DNA of 38,283 bases, from NCBI GenBank assembly GCA_945869955.1, contig CAMBQP010000030.1, positions 1 to 38,283 of the forward strand, in the 5' to 3' direction. This stretch comes from Schlesneria paludicola DSM 18645 (GTDB lineage: Bacteria > Planctomycetota > Planctomycetia > Planctomycetales > Planctomycetaceae). Numbering within the stretch: position 1 is the first letter of the stretch; the number at the start of each line of letters is the position of its first letter. Below are positions 1 to 8,714 of the stretch, in pieces. Below the pieces are notes generated by a model. It did not search any database and had not been told where the DNA came from. It was given only the letters and a program-made list of their open reading frames with translations. Made by a program: the position numbers and the translations under genes.

Positions 1-351
1 GCAGCGAATGGCTTATGGGTATCGTGACCAAGTCTATTTCAAACTCAAACTTTATGCCCTACATCACGCCAAGTTCGCACTCATCGGATAAACCCGAGTT
101 TGAAGCCCGCGCACTTGGTTTGTCGTTGAACCAAAAAAAAGAGGATTTGGTTGCCGCCCTCGGTTTGAAATCGGAATCGGAACGGCAGTTTGGGAGGGAA
201 ATGGTTATGCTCTACTCGGTCGCCGCGAGGGGAGCGTGCGCCGGGGTGTGATTAAGCCGAGGTTAATCATCATCTGCAGGAGCCAAGTCGGAGCCGTCAT
301 GGTTTGCCTCTTTTTTTAGCAGTCGTTGGCGCTATTGGGAAAAGTCGTGGA
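1..351. other. Gene-poor left edge upstream of ruvX
   Basis: No convincing gene is visible here. An open frame at 15-251 on the plus strand (78 codons) has no recognisable domain. It runs across a piece of the dispersed repeat described at 925-1142 and 20217-20638, so I do not call it a gene. The stretch just before ruvX shows no clear promoter or Shine-Dalgarno sequence. Confidence 0.5.
108..132 (+). repeat. Fragment of the dispersed repeat (right-end motif)
   Basis: These 25 bases match the right end of the repeat copy at 20614-20638 at 24 of 25 positions. They are also related to 1118-1142, the right end of the copy downstream of ruvX. The rest of the repeat is not recognisable at this site, so it is either a truncated copy or an independent insertion of the end motif. 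Confidence 0.6.
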
Positions 352-894
352 ATGAATAACCAGAGTGACTCGACGAAACGGCTGGCGAAACCGATGCCGC
401 CTGTGATGTTGCCAACGCAGGGGGTGCTGCTCGGCTTGGATTTTGGCACGAAGCGGATGGGGGTGGCGGTTTCGAATTCCGATCAGACCGTGGCGGTTCC
501 GGTCGAGACCTGGCTGGTTCGTGAGCCGGCTCAAAATTTGAAACACCTGCGCGAGCTGATCGAGGATTACCGCGCTGTCGGAGTTGTGTTGGGATTGCCG
601 ATCCGAACAAATGGTGAAGAAGGAACTGCCGCTGCCGTGGTCCGTCAGTTTGGAGTTTGGGTTGCCGAGAAAACCAAACTTCCCCTGGTTTATGTCGATG
701 AACGCTATTCCTCGGCGGAAGCGGAGCTACTGATCTGGCGTCGGGGTGAATCACCTTCGAAACGAAAACAGCCGCTGGATAGCCTGGCGGCGATTGTAAT
801 CCTGCAGTCCTACCTGGATGCTCCGGATCGGATTATTCCACTTCCGGTGGTGGCCGCGAATCGACCTGCCAGCGACATCAATCACAGTGGCTGA
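352..894 (+). CDS. ruvX: RuvX/YqgF-family putative pre-16S rRNA nuclease
   Basis: The protein belongs to the YqgF/RuvX family of RNase H-fold nucleases, which act in maturation of the 16S rRNA 5' end and were earlier proposed as Holliday junction resolvases. The family's three acidic sites are visible: LDFGTKRMGVAVS (D30), VDERYSS (D116) and LDSLAA (D143). The VVLGLPIRTNGEEG segment lies between the first two. I start at the ATG at 352 (180 aa). An in-frame TTG at 304 would add 16 hydrophobic residues with no conservation I recognise. The N-terminal 24 residues before the first beta strand are longer than in E. coli. The gene stands alone on the plus strand, bounded on both sides by repeat sequence. 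Confidence 0.9.
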   Translation: MNNQSDSTKRLAKPMPPVMLPTQGVLLGLDFGTKRMGVAVSNSDQTVAVPVETWLVREPAQNLKHLRELIEDYRAVGVVLGLPIRTNGEEGTAAAVVRQFGVWVAEKTKLPLVYVDERYSSAEAELLIWRRGESPSKRKQPLDSLAAIVILQSYLDAPDRIIPLPVVAANRPASDINHSG

Positions 895-924
895 CTCTCA
901 TTGCTGACTCAGATGCCGGTTTTT

Positions 925-1142
925 GGGTTCAATCACAAACCCAGTGCGAGAGGTAGTAAGGGTTGACTCTGCATCTCACATGACAACTTCGGTCCCTGAT
1001 CCGTGGATCTTGACCGCCATGACGATCGGACTGCTCGGTCTTGACCGGCTGCATGGTCCTCTGCTCACGGCAGCCTTCAATCAAATTTCTGAAAACTGAA
1101 AACTGAATTTTCACCGCCGCGGACTTTGTTTGATGTTGAACC
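925..1142. repeat. Dispersed repeat, copy A
   Basis: This segment is clearly homologous to 20217-20638. Shared blocks occur in the same order: a segment with CACAAACCCAGTGCG near the left end, CTTCGGTCC followed by TGATCCG, GATCGGACTGCTCGGTC followed by GACCGGCT, then GAAAACT heptamers and the motif ending GTTGAACC. The core holds the inverted repeat CGGTC-TT-GACCG at 1036-1047. Copy A has only two GAAAACT units (1091-1104), against ten in the other copy. A 61-codon minus-strand frame (929-1114) lies inside it. A similar peptide can be read in the other copy, but I take this as shadow reading of a non-coding repeat. Confidence 0.8.
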
Positions 1143-1174
1143 GTTTTCTCCGCCCGTGAATCTTGGTTGTGGAA

Positions 1175-1981
1175 TCACGGAACCCAGATTTGGGGTGAAC
1201 CTTCGGCGTGACCCGAGGCGCGCGGTAGGCGTCGCGCTTTCAAGCGGACATAGGGGGGGATGAAGCGACCTCGATAGCCAAAGTGTTCGACGGGGGCTTT
1301 TTCATCAGCACGACGGGGTTCGCGCAGATCTTCGATCACGAATCCAGAACGGCAGAGTCCGCCAACGAGATCTTCCCAGCGATGCAGGTATTCGACGGCC
1401 CCTTTTTCGCGATACGAAGTATCTTCGGTGCGGGGTAGTGGTCCCATATGGTAATACTCGACCCCAACGACAAACTGATTTCGTTCGTCTCGTCGCGTCA
1501 CCTGGGCGCTCGTCGGCTGTTTATGCTGGCTGATATACAGTCCTCCATCACGCAGCACGCGGGCAATCTCTTGGTAAACTTGCACAATATCTGGGACGTA
1601 GCAGGTACTCACTGGTTGATGAACCACGTCGAAAGACTGATCATACAACATGGACAGGTCGTCCATGGATGTCTGGATGGTGCGAACCGACAACCGGCGC
1701 CGGCTTGCTTCGCGTTCGTCCAGCTGCAGCATTCCAGGGCTCAAGTCAACGACCGTCACGTTGGCCCCGGCGGAAGCATACAGGATTGATTGCCAGCCCC
1801 CCCCTGATGCCAGGCAGAGGACATCCAGGCCGAGAACGCTTTTGGGGAGCCAGTCACGGCCATCGAGTGTTTTCAGAGGCTCTCGGCACTCGTCGTCGGT
1901 GGCGAGTCGGGCAAATTGGCTGCCGTCCGCCAGTCGGTCCCAGGCAACCCGGTTTTGACGATAAGACTCGTCTTGTGGCAT
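1175..1981 (-). CDS. Class I SAM-dependent methyltransferase
   Basis: This is a class I (Rossmann-fold) methyltransferase of unknown substrate. SAM-binding motif I is VLCLASGGGWQS (about residues 54-65), followed by VTVVDLSPGML (acidic D79 at the end of strand 2). The region MDDLSMLYDQSFDVVHQPVS corresponds to motifs II and III. I start at the ATG at 1981 (268 aa, MPQDESYRQNR), because this fits the usual N-terminal helix of the family. An earlier ATG at 2080 would overlap the upstream gene by 44 bp and add a low-complexity leader. It is the last gene of a minus-strand row with the FHA protein and the Tat-signal protein. The C-terminal RGRFIPPYVRLKARR is basic. Confidence 0.8.
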   Translation of the reverse strand: MPQDESYRQNRVAWDRLADGSQFARLATDDECREPLKTLDGRDWLPKSVLGLDVLCLASGGGWQSILYASAGANVTVVDLSPGMLQLDEREASRRRLSVRTIQTSMDDLSMLYDQSFDVVHQPVSTCYVPDIVQVYQEIARVLRDGGLYISQHKQPTSAQVTRRDERNQFVVGVEYYHMGPLPRTEDTSYREKGAVEYLHRWEDLVGGLCRSGFVIEDLREPRRADEKAPVEHFGYRGRFIPPYVRLKARRLPRASGHAEGSPQIWVP

Positions 1982-2036
1982 TGTTACGTTTGATCCTGTT
2001 ACCGTCCGAGGTGGCGTGGTGTTTATCGGGAGGGGG

Positions 2037-2459
2037 TTAGTCGGGGCTGCGATAGGCTCGAAACACAAAACAAGGCTCATCGGAATTTTTCAGTGGGATT
2101 TGGCTGAGCATGCGGCTGCGGACCAGATCGCCACGCAGATCACGCAGGATCCCTTGCAAGGCCTCGTCGTGATTCGGTTCGCTCGGATTGCCTGACTGCA
2201 AGCTCGGATAGCGTTGCTGCAAACAGTTCAAGAGCAGCGATTCGTGCGAGGGGAGGGGCGGGGCTGGGGCCGGGATTTCTGGTGTTGGGGAGTTCTCTGG
2301 TGAGGGGGCGGGTTTGGGCTGATGGGTGAGCGTCTTGTTTTGTGCGGCATCGTTCGCAGGCAGTTCGAGGGTCGAGGCCAATACCGCAGCCACTACGGAG
2401 GATCCAGCTCCGAGGCTGGCGGCGAACTGTCGGCGGTCAATTCGGGTTTCAGATCGCAT
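2037..2459 (-). CDS. Small exported protein with a Tat signal, function unknown
   Basis: The preferred start, the ATG at 2459 (140 aa), gives a twin-arginine signal RIDRRQFAAS followed by a hydrophobic Ala/Val-rich stretch, so the protein is probably exported folded through Tat. A Pro/Ala/Glu-rich linker follows, then a short C-terminal domain with HDEALQGILRDLRGDL and ending DEPCFVFRAYRSPD. I do not recognise this domain. The open frame extends upstream to a GTG at 2564, but that start would bury the Tat signal behind 35 residues and abut the FHA stop codon. It lies between the FHA gene and the methyltransferase on the same strand, so co-transcription is likely. Confidence 0.6.
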   Translation of the reverse strand: MRSETRIDRRQFAASLGAGSSVVAAVLASTLELPANDAAQNKTLTHQPKPAPSPENSPTPEIPAPAPPLPSHESLLLNCLQQRYPSLQSGNPSEPNHDEALQGILRDLRGDLVRSRMLSQIPLKNSDEPCFVFRAYRSPD

Positions 2460-2564
2460 TTGGAAAGTGGGCTTGTTGCTCGGGATATTGGCTTTTTGCG
2501 ATGGATGAAGTCGCTTGCGTGGGTGGATCGAGCCAAGGGGATTACCCACGATTGCTGGTCGCAC

Positions 2565-3251
2565 TCAGGCTTCTGGGTTATTGATATTGGTAATACAATC
2601 GGCCAATTCGGCATGTAAAAAAACGAGCTGCAGCCAAGCTTCCCAATCGAGCTGAATTGTTCGTTCGGTTGTCGAGTCGACATCTTCGACAGCTTGCTTC
2701 ACCACGGAGCCAATTCGTTCGTGCAGGAATGCCATCAGGTCAGAGAGTTGCACGCGTTGAAGCGCATTCAGTTTTTCGGGCAACTCGGGACGACCGTTTG
2801 GAAAGAGTTTTGGTCCCTCGGCGGAATGGTCAGCGCCGGCGATAAAGGCCAGATCGGAATCGTTTAACGGCAGGTCGAATTGTTGTTCTGCGTGATACTC
2901 TTCAATACATTTGGTACGAAAGGGGTCGTGGCGATCTTCTGTGACTGGTTCGGACGCGGTTTGTTCGGTAAGCCATAACGAACAGCGGCCAACAGAAATG
3001 ACATCACCCGCCTTCATGACTTTCATCTGCACCGGATGCCCATTCACTCGCGTTCCGTTGGTGCTTCCCAGGTCGGTTAAGATCACGCGTCCTGAGTCGT
3101 TTTGCAGCTTGATGTGAAACCGGCTGATCCGATCATCGTTCAATTGAATACTGTTATCTTCTTCGCGCCCGACAGTAACGGGTAGCGGCAGGTGAGAGTA
3201 AACTCGCCCCTGTTCCATCCCGTCCAAAACTTTTATGGTCACGGAGGGCAT
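2565..3251 (-). CDS. FHA domain protein
   Basis: An N-terminal forkhead-associated domain (about residues 5-97) binds phosphothreonine peptides. Its conserved elements are all present: VGRE (27-30), RISRFH (41-46) and LGSTNGTRVNG (61-71). The C-terminal 100 residues form a predicted helical region (RVQLSDLMAFLHERIGSVV and WEAWLQLVFLHAELAD) with no family I recognise. The start at 3251 (228 aa) places the first FHA beta strand directly after Met. The frame runs on to 3338, but those 29 extra residues are not FHA-like. No Ser/Thr kinase or phosphatase is encoded in the window, so its partner is unknown. Confidence 0.85.
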   Translation of the reverse strand: MPSVTIKVLDGMEQGRVYSHLPLPVTVGREEDNSIQLNDDRISRFHIKLQNDSGRVILTDLGSTNGTRVNGHPVQMKVMKAGDVISVGRCSLWLTEQTASEPVTEDRHDPFRTKCIEEYHAEQQFDLPLNDSDLAFIAGADHSAEGPKLFPNGRPELPEKLNALQRVQLSDLMAFLHERIGSVVKQAVEDVDSTTERTIQLDWEAWLQLVFLHAELADCITNINNPEA

Positions 3252-3694
3252 CAAAAATCCATTAAGAAATGAAACAAAAAGAGAAACTTGCATCCGGCGC
3301 AACGTCGGCGTTGCAATCCACCACAACGAGTTTAACACGCCTCAGGCGAACGTCAAACGGAATTGACCAAGTCGCAAGATCAGAAAGAGACGGAATTGGG
3401 GAATTACGCGAAGTTGAGTAGAGGACTTGGCGTGGATTCGGACCGGTTTCCCTGTAGAGTCAGTGGAAGTTCGCGGAATGATCGCCTACAGTTACCGGCA
3501 CTATTCGCGGAAATGGATGGTGGCGAATGAACTTCGGTTTTCAGCCATGCATCAGCGATTCATTCCGTAAAAGCCCTGTGAACGTGTGCTCGCCCTGGCT
3601 TTGTTGCCACCGCTGCTGGTTTAAAGAAATTGTTATCCGTGTCTGGCAGAGCCACTTGATCATCTCGCCAGATTTTGTTGCGAGGTCGTTCCGT
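3252..3694. other. Divergent intergenic region, FHA gene / thyX
   Basis: About 440 bp separate the minus-strand FHA gene from the plus-strand thyX, so both promoters should lie here. I see no strong sigma-70 match, no palindrome and no repeat. The thyX frame is open back to 3527, but that extension is rich in Cys and Trp and looks non-coding. Confidence 0.4.
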
Positions 3695-4612
3695 ATGTCC
3701 GAGACGTCATCATTGCTTGAGCAATTGCGATGGAAAAAGTTTCCGGTTTTGAATGATGGATTCGTCTGTCTGGTCGACGTGATGGGTGACGACGCCGCCG
3801 TCGTGCAGGCGGCCAGGGTCAGTTATGGAGCCGGAACCAAGCGAGTTTCAGACGACCGGTCACTGATTCGTTATTTGCTCAGGCATCGACACACGACTCC
3901 GTTCGAGATGGCCGAAATCAAGATTCTTGTGCGGGTTCCCATGGATTGCTGGCGACAGTGGATTCGCCACCGCACGGCAAACGTTAACGAGTACAGCACG
4001 CGATATTCGGAAGCCATCGATTCGGCTCAGACGACTTTGCCGGATGCCTGGCGAACGCAGGCCTCGCAGAATCGGCAGGGGAGTGACTTACCGTTGCCGG
4101 TCGGCGTTGGACAACAACTGACCGATGATGAACGTTTGTTGCAGGAACATGCTCGCAGGGTCTATGACGCACGACTCGAAGCGGGAGTGGCTCGCGAGCA
4201 AGCCCGCAAAGATCTGCCACTGGCCACTTATACGGAAGCCTACTGGAAGGTCGATCTGCACAATCTGTTGCATTTCCTGGCTTTGCGAATGGATTCGCAC
4301 GCACAAGAAGAAATTCGTTTGTATGCAACGGCGATCGGACGTGAGATCATTCAGCCGCTCTTTCCCGTGGTCTGGGAGGCGTTCGAGGATTATCGGCTGG
4401 GGGGATCGGCGCTCAGTCGGCTCGAGATCGGGCTGATTCAGCGTTTGACGGCCAATGCGGCGATTTCCCGGACAGCACCCCCCTACAATGAAGCTGACTT
4501 TCTGGCGGCGCAGGACCCGACCTGGAAACCGCTGGAACGATGTCGCGAGCGGGACGAGTGTCGTGATAAGTTGATTGGCCTGGGACTGGTTCAACGTCAA
4601 GAATCGAACTGA
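3695..4612 (+). CDS. thyX: Flavin-dependent thymidylate synthase
   Basis: ThyX makes dTMP from dUMP with FAD and methylene-tetrahydrofolate, replacing ThyA. The signature RHRx7S is present as RHRTANVNEYS (residues 91-101), and the upstream family segment RHRHTTPFEMAEIK (63-76) contributes to FAD and substrate binding. The preferred start is the ATG at 3695 (305 aa), with CGAGG about nine bases upstream. The open frame reaches back to 3527, but that part has no ThyX similarity. The C-terminal 45 residues (LTANAAISRTAPPYNEADF onward) go beyond the catalytic core. No folate or dTMP genes lie next to it; the LarA-like gene follows after 120 bp on the same strand. Confidence 0.95.
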   Translation: MSETSSLLEQLRWKKFPVLNDGFVCLVDVMGDDAAVVQAARVSYGAGTKRVSDDRSLIRYLLRHRHTTPFEMAEIKILVRVPMDCWRQWIRHRTANVNEYSTRYSEAIDSAQTTLPDAWRTQASQNRQGSDLPLPVGVGQQLTDDERLLQEHARRVYDARLEAGVAREQARKDLPLATYTEAYWKVDLHNLLHFLALRMDSHAQEEIRLYATAIGREIIQPLFPVVWEAFEDYRLGGSALSRLEIGLIQRLTANAAISRTAPPYNEADFLAAQDPTWKPLERCRERDECRDKLIGLGLVQRQESN

Positions 4613-4732
4613 TTCGTCGTGAGTGTTCGATCCCATGGGGACGAGTTGCCGTTCTGCCGTTGTTATGGCCGTTCTCCGTTGTTAAAGAAGGAATCGAGCT
4701 GCCACGATTGCAGACGACAAAAGTGCTGAATC

Positions 4733-5962
4733 ATGACGTTGATCTCGCTGGAATACGGATCTTCAGGGCATTGGCAACGGGATTTCCCCGGTGAAAGTCT
4801 GTTGCATTTTCATCGCGGTCCCGACCCCCATGCGGATCCCTCGGTGGCCGTCAATGAAGGGATTCAGCAGCCGTTGGAATTTCCTTCGCTCGAACTGGCG
4901 ATGGTTCCCGGTGATCGGGTGGTTGTCGTGCTGGATCGAAATATTCCCTCAGCCGCCGAAATCATCCGGGGGGTCTGCTGGGCCTCTGCCGCTGCGGGTG
5001 TTGATCCGGAAAATCTGCTGATTTTACAACCAGCATCCATGACAGAGCCGAAGCTGGAGGATCCACGCCGTTTATTGCCTGCGGATGTCCGCGAAAAGGT
5101 CTCTTGGAAAATTCATGATCCCACATTGACGGATGGGACAGGGTACCTGGCATCGAGTGCCGCGGGTGAGCGTTTGTATTTGTCGCGGGATGTTCTCGAC
5201 GCGGATTTTGTTTTGCCGATCAGTCGTTTCGGGTACGACGCGATGCTGGGACGTCGAGAGCTGACGAGTGCATTTTATCCGGGGCTCTCAACGCCTGATG
5301 CCTTCGTGAAAGCTCTTGGGCAAGGCCATCAAGAGCTAGGGCCAGACAACGAGCGACCCTTGCGCCAGTTGGTTCATGAGATCGCCTGGTTGCTGGGGAT
5401 CCAGTTTGCCATTCAAGTTCTTCCCTCACGCAGTCATGCAGGGATGGCGAAGGTTTTGATGGGAAATACGGATCGGGTCGCAGAGCAGGGGCGGGGACTG
5501 CTGGATGACAACTGGCGGGTTTCCCTGGATCAGCGAGGCGAGACGGCGTTGGTCGCGATTCCCCAGAGTGGTGCTGAAACTTCTTGGGGGGACCTGGGCG
5601 CTGCAGTCGAAGCGGCACGTAACCTCATCGTACAGGGTGGGCGAATCATTGTTCTGTCGGATCTGGCCGCTCCGCAGGGACCTGGAATCGATATCATCCG
5701 TGGTTGCCGGTCTGCGAAATCGGCGTTACAGCCCTTGCGGAGAATGGTCCCTCCGGATGTACTGGCCGCTTCACAAATTGCCAATGCCGCCGACTGGGCT
5801 TCGATTTACCTGCTCAGTCGTCTCGACAGTTCTGTCGTCGAAGGGGCGTTTATGACCCCCCTGGACCACGTTCAGGATGCAACGCGATTACTCGAGTCCT
5901 GTGATGGCTGCGTCGTACTTTCCGGAGCCCAGCATGTTTATGGCGAAATTCGGGAAACGTGA
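4733..5962 (+). CDS. LarA-like (DUF2088) protein, probably not a lactate racemase
   Basis: The N-terminal half follows the LarA/DUF2088 pattern: GDRVVVVLDRNIPSA (60-74) stands where LarA has its DxTRxxP loop, and KIHDPTL keeps the first active-site histidine (H128). In LarA the next block reads roughly PHxxAGxSGGxKxxxPG, carrying a catalytic His and the lysine that anchors the nickel-pincer nucleotide. Here the matching stretch is LPISRFGYDAMLGRRELTSA followed by FYPG, with neither residue in place. The C-terminal half looks like the Rossmann-like LarA C domain (GGRIIVLSDLAAPQGPG). Length (409 aa) is close to LarA. No larB, larC or larE is nearby. A related but different activity, or loss of catalysis, is likely. 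Confidence 0.7.
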   Translation: MTLISLEYGSSGHWQRDFPGESLLHFHRGPDPHADPSVAVNEGIQQPLEFPSLELAMVPGDRVVVVLDRNIPSAAEIIRGVCWASAAAGVDPENLLILQPASMTEPKLEDPRRLLPADVREKVSWKIHDPTLTDGTGYLASSAAGERLYLSRDVLDADFVLPISRFGYDAMLGRRELTSAFYPGLSTPDAFVKALGQGHQELGPDNERPLRQLVHEIAWLLGIQFAIQVLPSRSHAGMAKVLMGNTDRVAEQGRGLLDDNWRVSLDQRGETALVAIPQSGAETSWGDLGAAVEAARNLIVQGGRIIVLSDLAAPQGPGIDIIRGCRSAKSALQPLRRMVPPDVLAASQIANAADWASIYLLSRLDSSVVEGAFMTPLDHVQDATRLLESCDGCVVLSGAQHVYGEIRET

Positions 5963-5995
5963 AGCAGAGATCGGTGTTAGATGAATGCCGCATGA

Positions 5996-6027
5996 ATGAT
6001 GGTGATGAGAACCCTCATCACCATCAT
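5996..6027. terminator. Perfect 14-bp hairpin between convergent genes
   Basis: Arms 5996-6009 and 6014-6027 are perfectly complementary (14 bp) around a 4-nt loop. The hairpin lies 33 bp after the LarA-like stop and 58 bp after the PFK stop on the opposite strand. There is no T-run on either side, so it would be a non-canonical bidirectional terminator or a 3'-end stabiliser. Confidence 0.55.
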
Positions 6028-6085
6028 CCATTCAGCCCGATTCAACGCAGCGTTCCGATGCCTCGGCTGATCCGATCACGAAGGG

Positions 6086-7120
6086 TTACTTGCTGAATTC
6101 ATAAACATCTTGAATCCAGTCGGGACTGACTTGCTTCATTTGTCCCACGGCATCCGCAATCGCGACATCAATGATTTTCGTTCCGGCCAGAGCGACCATT
6201 CGGCCAAACTTCTTTTCCTGAACGAGACGACCGGCACCGAGTCCCAGTCGTGTTCCTAAAATCCGATCGAAAGCGGTGGGGGAACCCCCACGTTGAATAT
6301 GGCCGAGCACCACTTCGCGAGTTTCGATCCCAGTCTTTTCCTGGATCAGTTGTGCGACCAGTTGGCCGATACCACCGAGCTGTTCATGGCCAAACGCATC
6401 GAGGGTGGCATTACGAGTGACGACATCCGTCCCGCCGATTAATTTTGCCCCTTCGCTGACGATCACCATTCCCCATTGCTTACCCCCCTCGCGACGTTTC
6501 AGCAGCATCTTGCACATGTCGTCAATGTTCACGGGAATTTCTGGCAAAAGGACATAGTCAGCGCCGACTGCCATGGCGACTTCGCAGGCAATCCAACCCG
6601 CATGACGCCCCATGGTTTCCACAACGCCAATCCTGCGATGCGATTCGACCGTCGTGCGGACTCGCTCGACCGCTTCCATCGCGATGTTGATCGCGGTGTC
6701 GAATCCAAATGTCACATCGGTGCAGCTCAGATCGTTATCGATGGTCTTCGGGCAGCCGATCGTATTGAGCTTGTAGTCTGCGTATAATTTACTCGCAACG
6801 CCGAGAGTATCATCCCCGCCGATGGCCACCAGAGCGTCGAGTCCCAGTCGCTTGTAGGTTTCCAGCAACTTGGGGACATCGCGATCCTTTTCCTTGTAGG
6901 GATTGGTTCGGGATGAGCCCAGAATGGTTCCCCCTTTTCCGATGATATCATCGGTGTTCTCGATCGTCAGCGGCATGGTGACCCCGTTGATGGCACCCTT
7001 CCAGCCATTGATGAAACCGAGGCACTCACCCCCCGCATTATGGATCGAGCGAACAACGCCTCGAATCACCGGGTTGAGGCCTGGGCAGTCGCCCCCGCCT
7101 GTTAGCAGTCCTACTTTCAT
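6086..7120 (-). CDS. pfp: 6-phosphofructokinase, pyrophosphate-type active site
   Basis: A complete phosphofructokinase (344 aa) phosphorylates fructose 6-phosphate at C1. Landmarks are GGGDCPGLN (8-16), GGDDT (101-105), PKTIDND (124-130), MGRHAGW (170-176) and [16 protein letters not shown]-dependent enzymes such as E. coli PfkA have Gly at position 104 (GGDGT) and Gly at 124 (PGTIDND). Asp and Lys at these two sites are the established marks of PPi-dependent PFK, and both occur here. The reaction is therefore probably reversible and PPi-driven. The start at 7120 has a good GGAAGG ribosome binding site. It lies 103 bp downstream of accC on the same strand. The symbol follows the PPi assignment and is inferred from sequence only. 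Confidence 0.9.
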   Translation of the reverse strand: MKVGLLTGGGDCPGLNPVIRGVVRSIHNAGGECLGFINGWKGAINGVTMPLTIENTDDIIGKGGTILGSSRTNPYKEKDRDVPKLLETYKRLGLDALVAIGGDDTLGVASKLYADYKLNTIGCPKTIDNDLSCTDVTFGFDTAINIAMEAVERVRTTVESHRRIGVVETMGRHAGWIACEVAMAVGADYVLLPEIPVNIDDMCKMLLKRREGGKQWGMVIVSEGAKLIGGTDVVTRNATLDAFGHEQLGGIGQLVAQLIQEKTGIETREVVLGHIQRGGSPTAFDRILGTRLGLGAGRLVQEKKFGRMVALAGTKIIDVAIADAVGQMKQVSPDWIQDVYEFSK

Positions 7121-7223
7121 AACATCGACCTTCCATCAAATTAATTTGTCAAGAATGAGAATGAGGGGACTGCAGAACCGAAGTGTGGTTTGACTAGACC
7201 ACCGTTTGCAGGCCCGACTCGAA

Positions 7224-8573
7224 TCAGGATTTCGCGAGCAGCTTCTGTTCGATGAACGTGGTGTCCATCTTGCCTTCCACGAAGGCGGTGTGATTCAAGA
7301 TTCGTTTGAGTAGCGGAATCGTCGTTTTGATTCCTTCGATCACGAATTCATCCAACGCCCGTTTCATACAGGCGATGGCCTCGGGGCGTGTCGGTTTGTG
7401 GACGATCAGTTTTCCAATCATGGAATCGTAATAGGGGCCGACGACATAGCCTTCATGGATGTGCGAGTCCCAGCGGACCCCGTGTCCCCCAGGGACTCGT
7501 AACTTTGTGATTTTCCCCGGTGATGGCCGAAAGTCGTTGTCGGGATCTTCCGCGTTGATACGGACTTCAATCGCGGAACCATGACAGGGGATGGCTCGTT
7601 GCTTCCAAGGAAGTGGTTGGCCTGCCGCCACTTTGATCTGTTGCTGAATCAGGTCAATCCCCGTCACCATTTCGGTCACGGGGTGTTCCACCTGAATTCG
7701 GGCATTCACTTCAATGAAATAGAACTGATTGTTCTTATCGACAATGAATTCCACGGTTCCGGCATTCGTGTATTTGGCCAGTTGAATCAATCGAACTGCG
7801 GCCTTACAGATATCCTCGCGGACCGATTGCGGAAGGTTCGGTGCCGGTGATTCCTCGATTAATTTCTGGTGCCGCCGCTGTGAGGAACAATCCCGTTCCC
7901 AAAGGTGAACGACTTCGCCGTGCAGGTCAGCGATGATCTGTACTTCGACGTGACGGGGATTTTCAATGTATTTTTCGAGATAGACACCCGCGTTGTTGAA
8001 TGCCTTTTCGGCTTCCATCGCTGCCGACTTCAGACCCGCTTTCAGCGAAATGTCGTTCCGGGCAACGCGCATCCCCTTACCACCCCCACCGGCGGTCGCT
8101 TTGATCAGAATCGGGTAGCCAATTTTCTCGGCGATGACCAGGGCCTCGACTTCGCTGGTGATCAGGCCATTGCTGCCGGGAACCAGGTTGACTTGGGCTT
8201 GTTGGGCCATTTCCTTGGCGGTGACTTTGTCACCCAGTTTGGACATGGCATCGACCGACGGGCCGATGAATTCGATTTTGCATTCGCGACAGACTTCGGC
8301 AAAATGCTCGTTTTCCGAGAGAAATCCATAGCCAGGGTGAATCGCCTGTACATTGCCGATTTCGGCTGCAGCGATGATATTCTTGATCACCAGATAGCTT
8401 TGATTGGCCGCCGCCGGGCCAATACAGATCGTCTCGTCAGCCGCTTTCAAATAGTCGGCCCCACGGTCTGCTGCACTACAGACAGCAACCGTTTCGATAC
8501 CCATCTCTCGACAGGCTCGGAAGATCCTCAAAGCAATCTCACCACGATTCGCAACCAGGATACGTTGGAACAT
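7224..8573 (-). CDS. accC: Acetyl-CoA carboxylase, biotin carboxylase subunit
   Basis: AccC carboxylates biotin on AccB using ATP and bicarbonate, the first half-reaction of malonyl-CoA synthesis. The start at 8573 ([17 protein letters not shown]) gives 449 aa, the family's usual length. An in-frame ATG at 8675 would add 34 low-complexity residues. Visible motifs are the N-terminal Rossmann IAxR-like [20 protein letters not shown] (80-89), the ATP-grasp glycine loop GGGGKGM (162-168), [15 protein letters not shown], and the active-site segment [16 protein letters not shown]. It follows accB by about 140 bp, probably in one operon. The carboxyltransferase genes accA and accD are not in the window. 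Confidence 0.96.
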   Translation of the reverse strand: MFQRILVANRGEIALRIFRACREMGIETVAVCSAADRGADYLKAADETICIGPAAANQSYLVIKNIIAAAEIGNVQAIHPGYGFLSENEHFAEVCRECKIEFIGPSVDAMSKLGDKVTAKEMAQQAQVNLVPGSNGLITSEVEALVIAEKIGYPILIKATAGGGGKGMRVARNDISLKAGLKSAAMEAEKAFNNAGVYLEKYIENPRHVEVQIIADLHGEVVHLWERDCSSQRRHQKLIEESPAPNLPQSVREDICKAAVRLIQLAKYTNAGTVEFIVDKNNQFYFIEVNARIQVEHPVTEMVTGIDLIQQQIKVAAGQPLPWKQRAIPCHGSAIEVRINAEDPDNDFRPSPGKITKLRVPGGHGVRWDSHIHEGYVVGPYYDSMIGKLIVHKPTRPEAIACMKRALDEFVIEGIKTTIPLLKRILNHTAFVEGKMDTTFIEQKLLAKS

Positions 8574-8714
8574 AAGACGGAACAATTCTGTGTTCGAAGA
8601 CGAAAATGATCCCTCATGTGGAAGCATGCTGGATGAATTTGGAATTGTTGACGATTCTTCACCGAACTTCATCAATTCGAGGAATCAATCCCTTTCAATC
8701 GTCACACTGGCCAA

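Noticed and set aside
925-942. tRNA-like T-loop (GGTTCAAT) in copy A and copy B of the repeat
   Set aside because: No acceptor stem, anticodon arm or CCA-side pairing can be built around it.
929-1114. 61-codon minus-strand frame in copy A
   Set aside because: Lies wholly in the repeat; similarity to a peptide in copy B follows from DNA homology.
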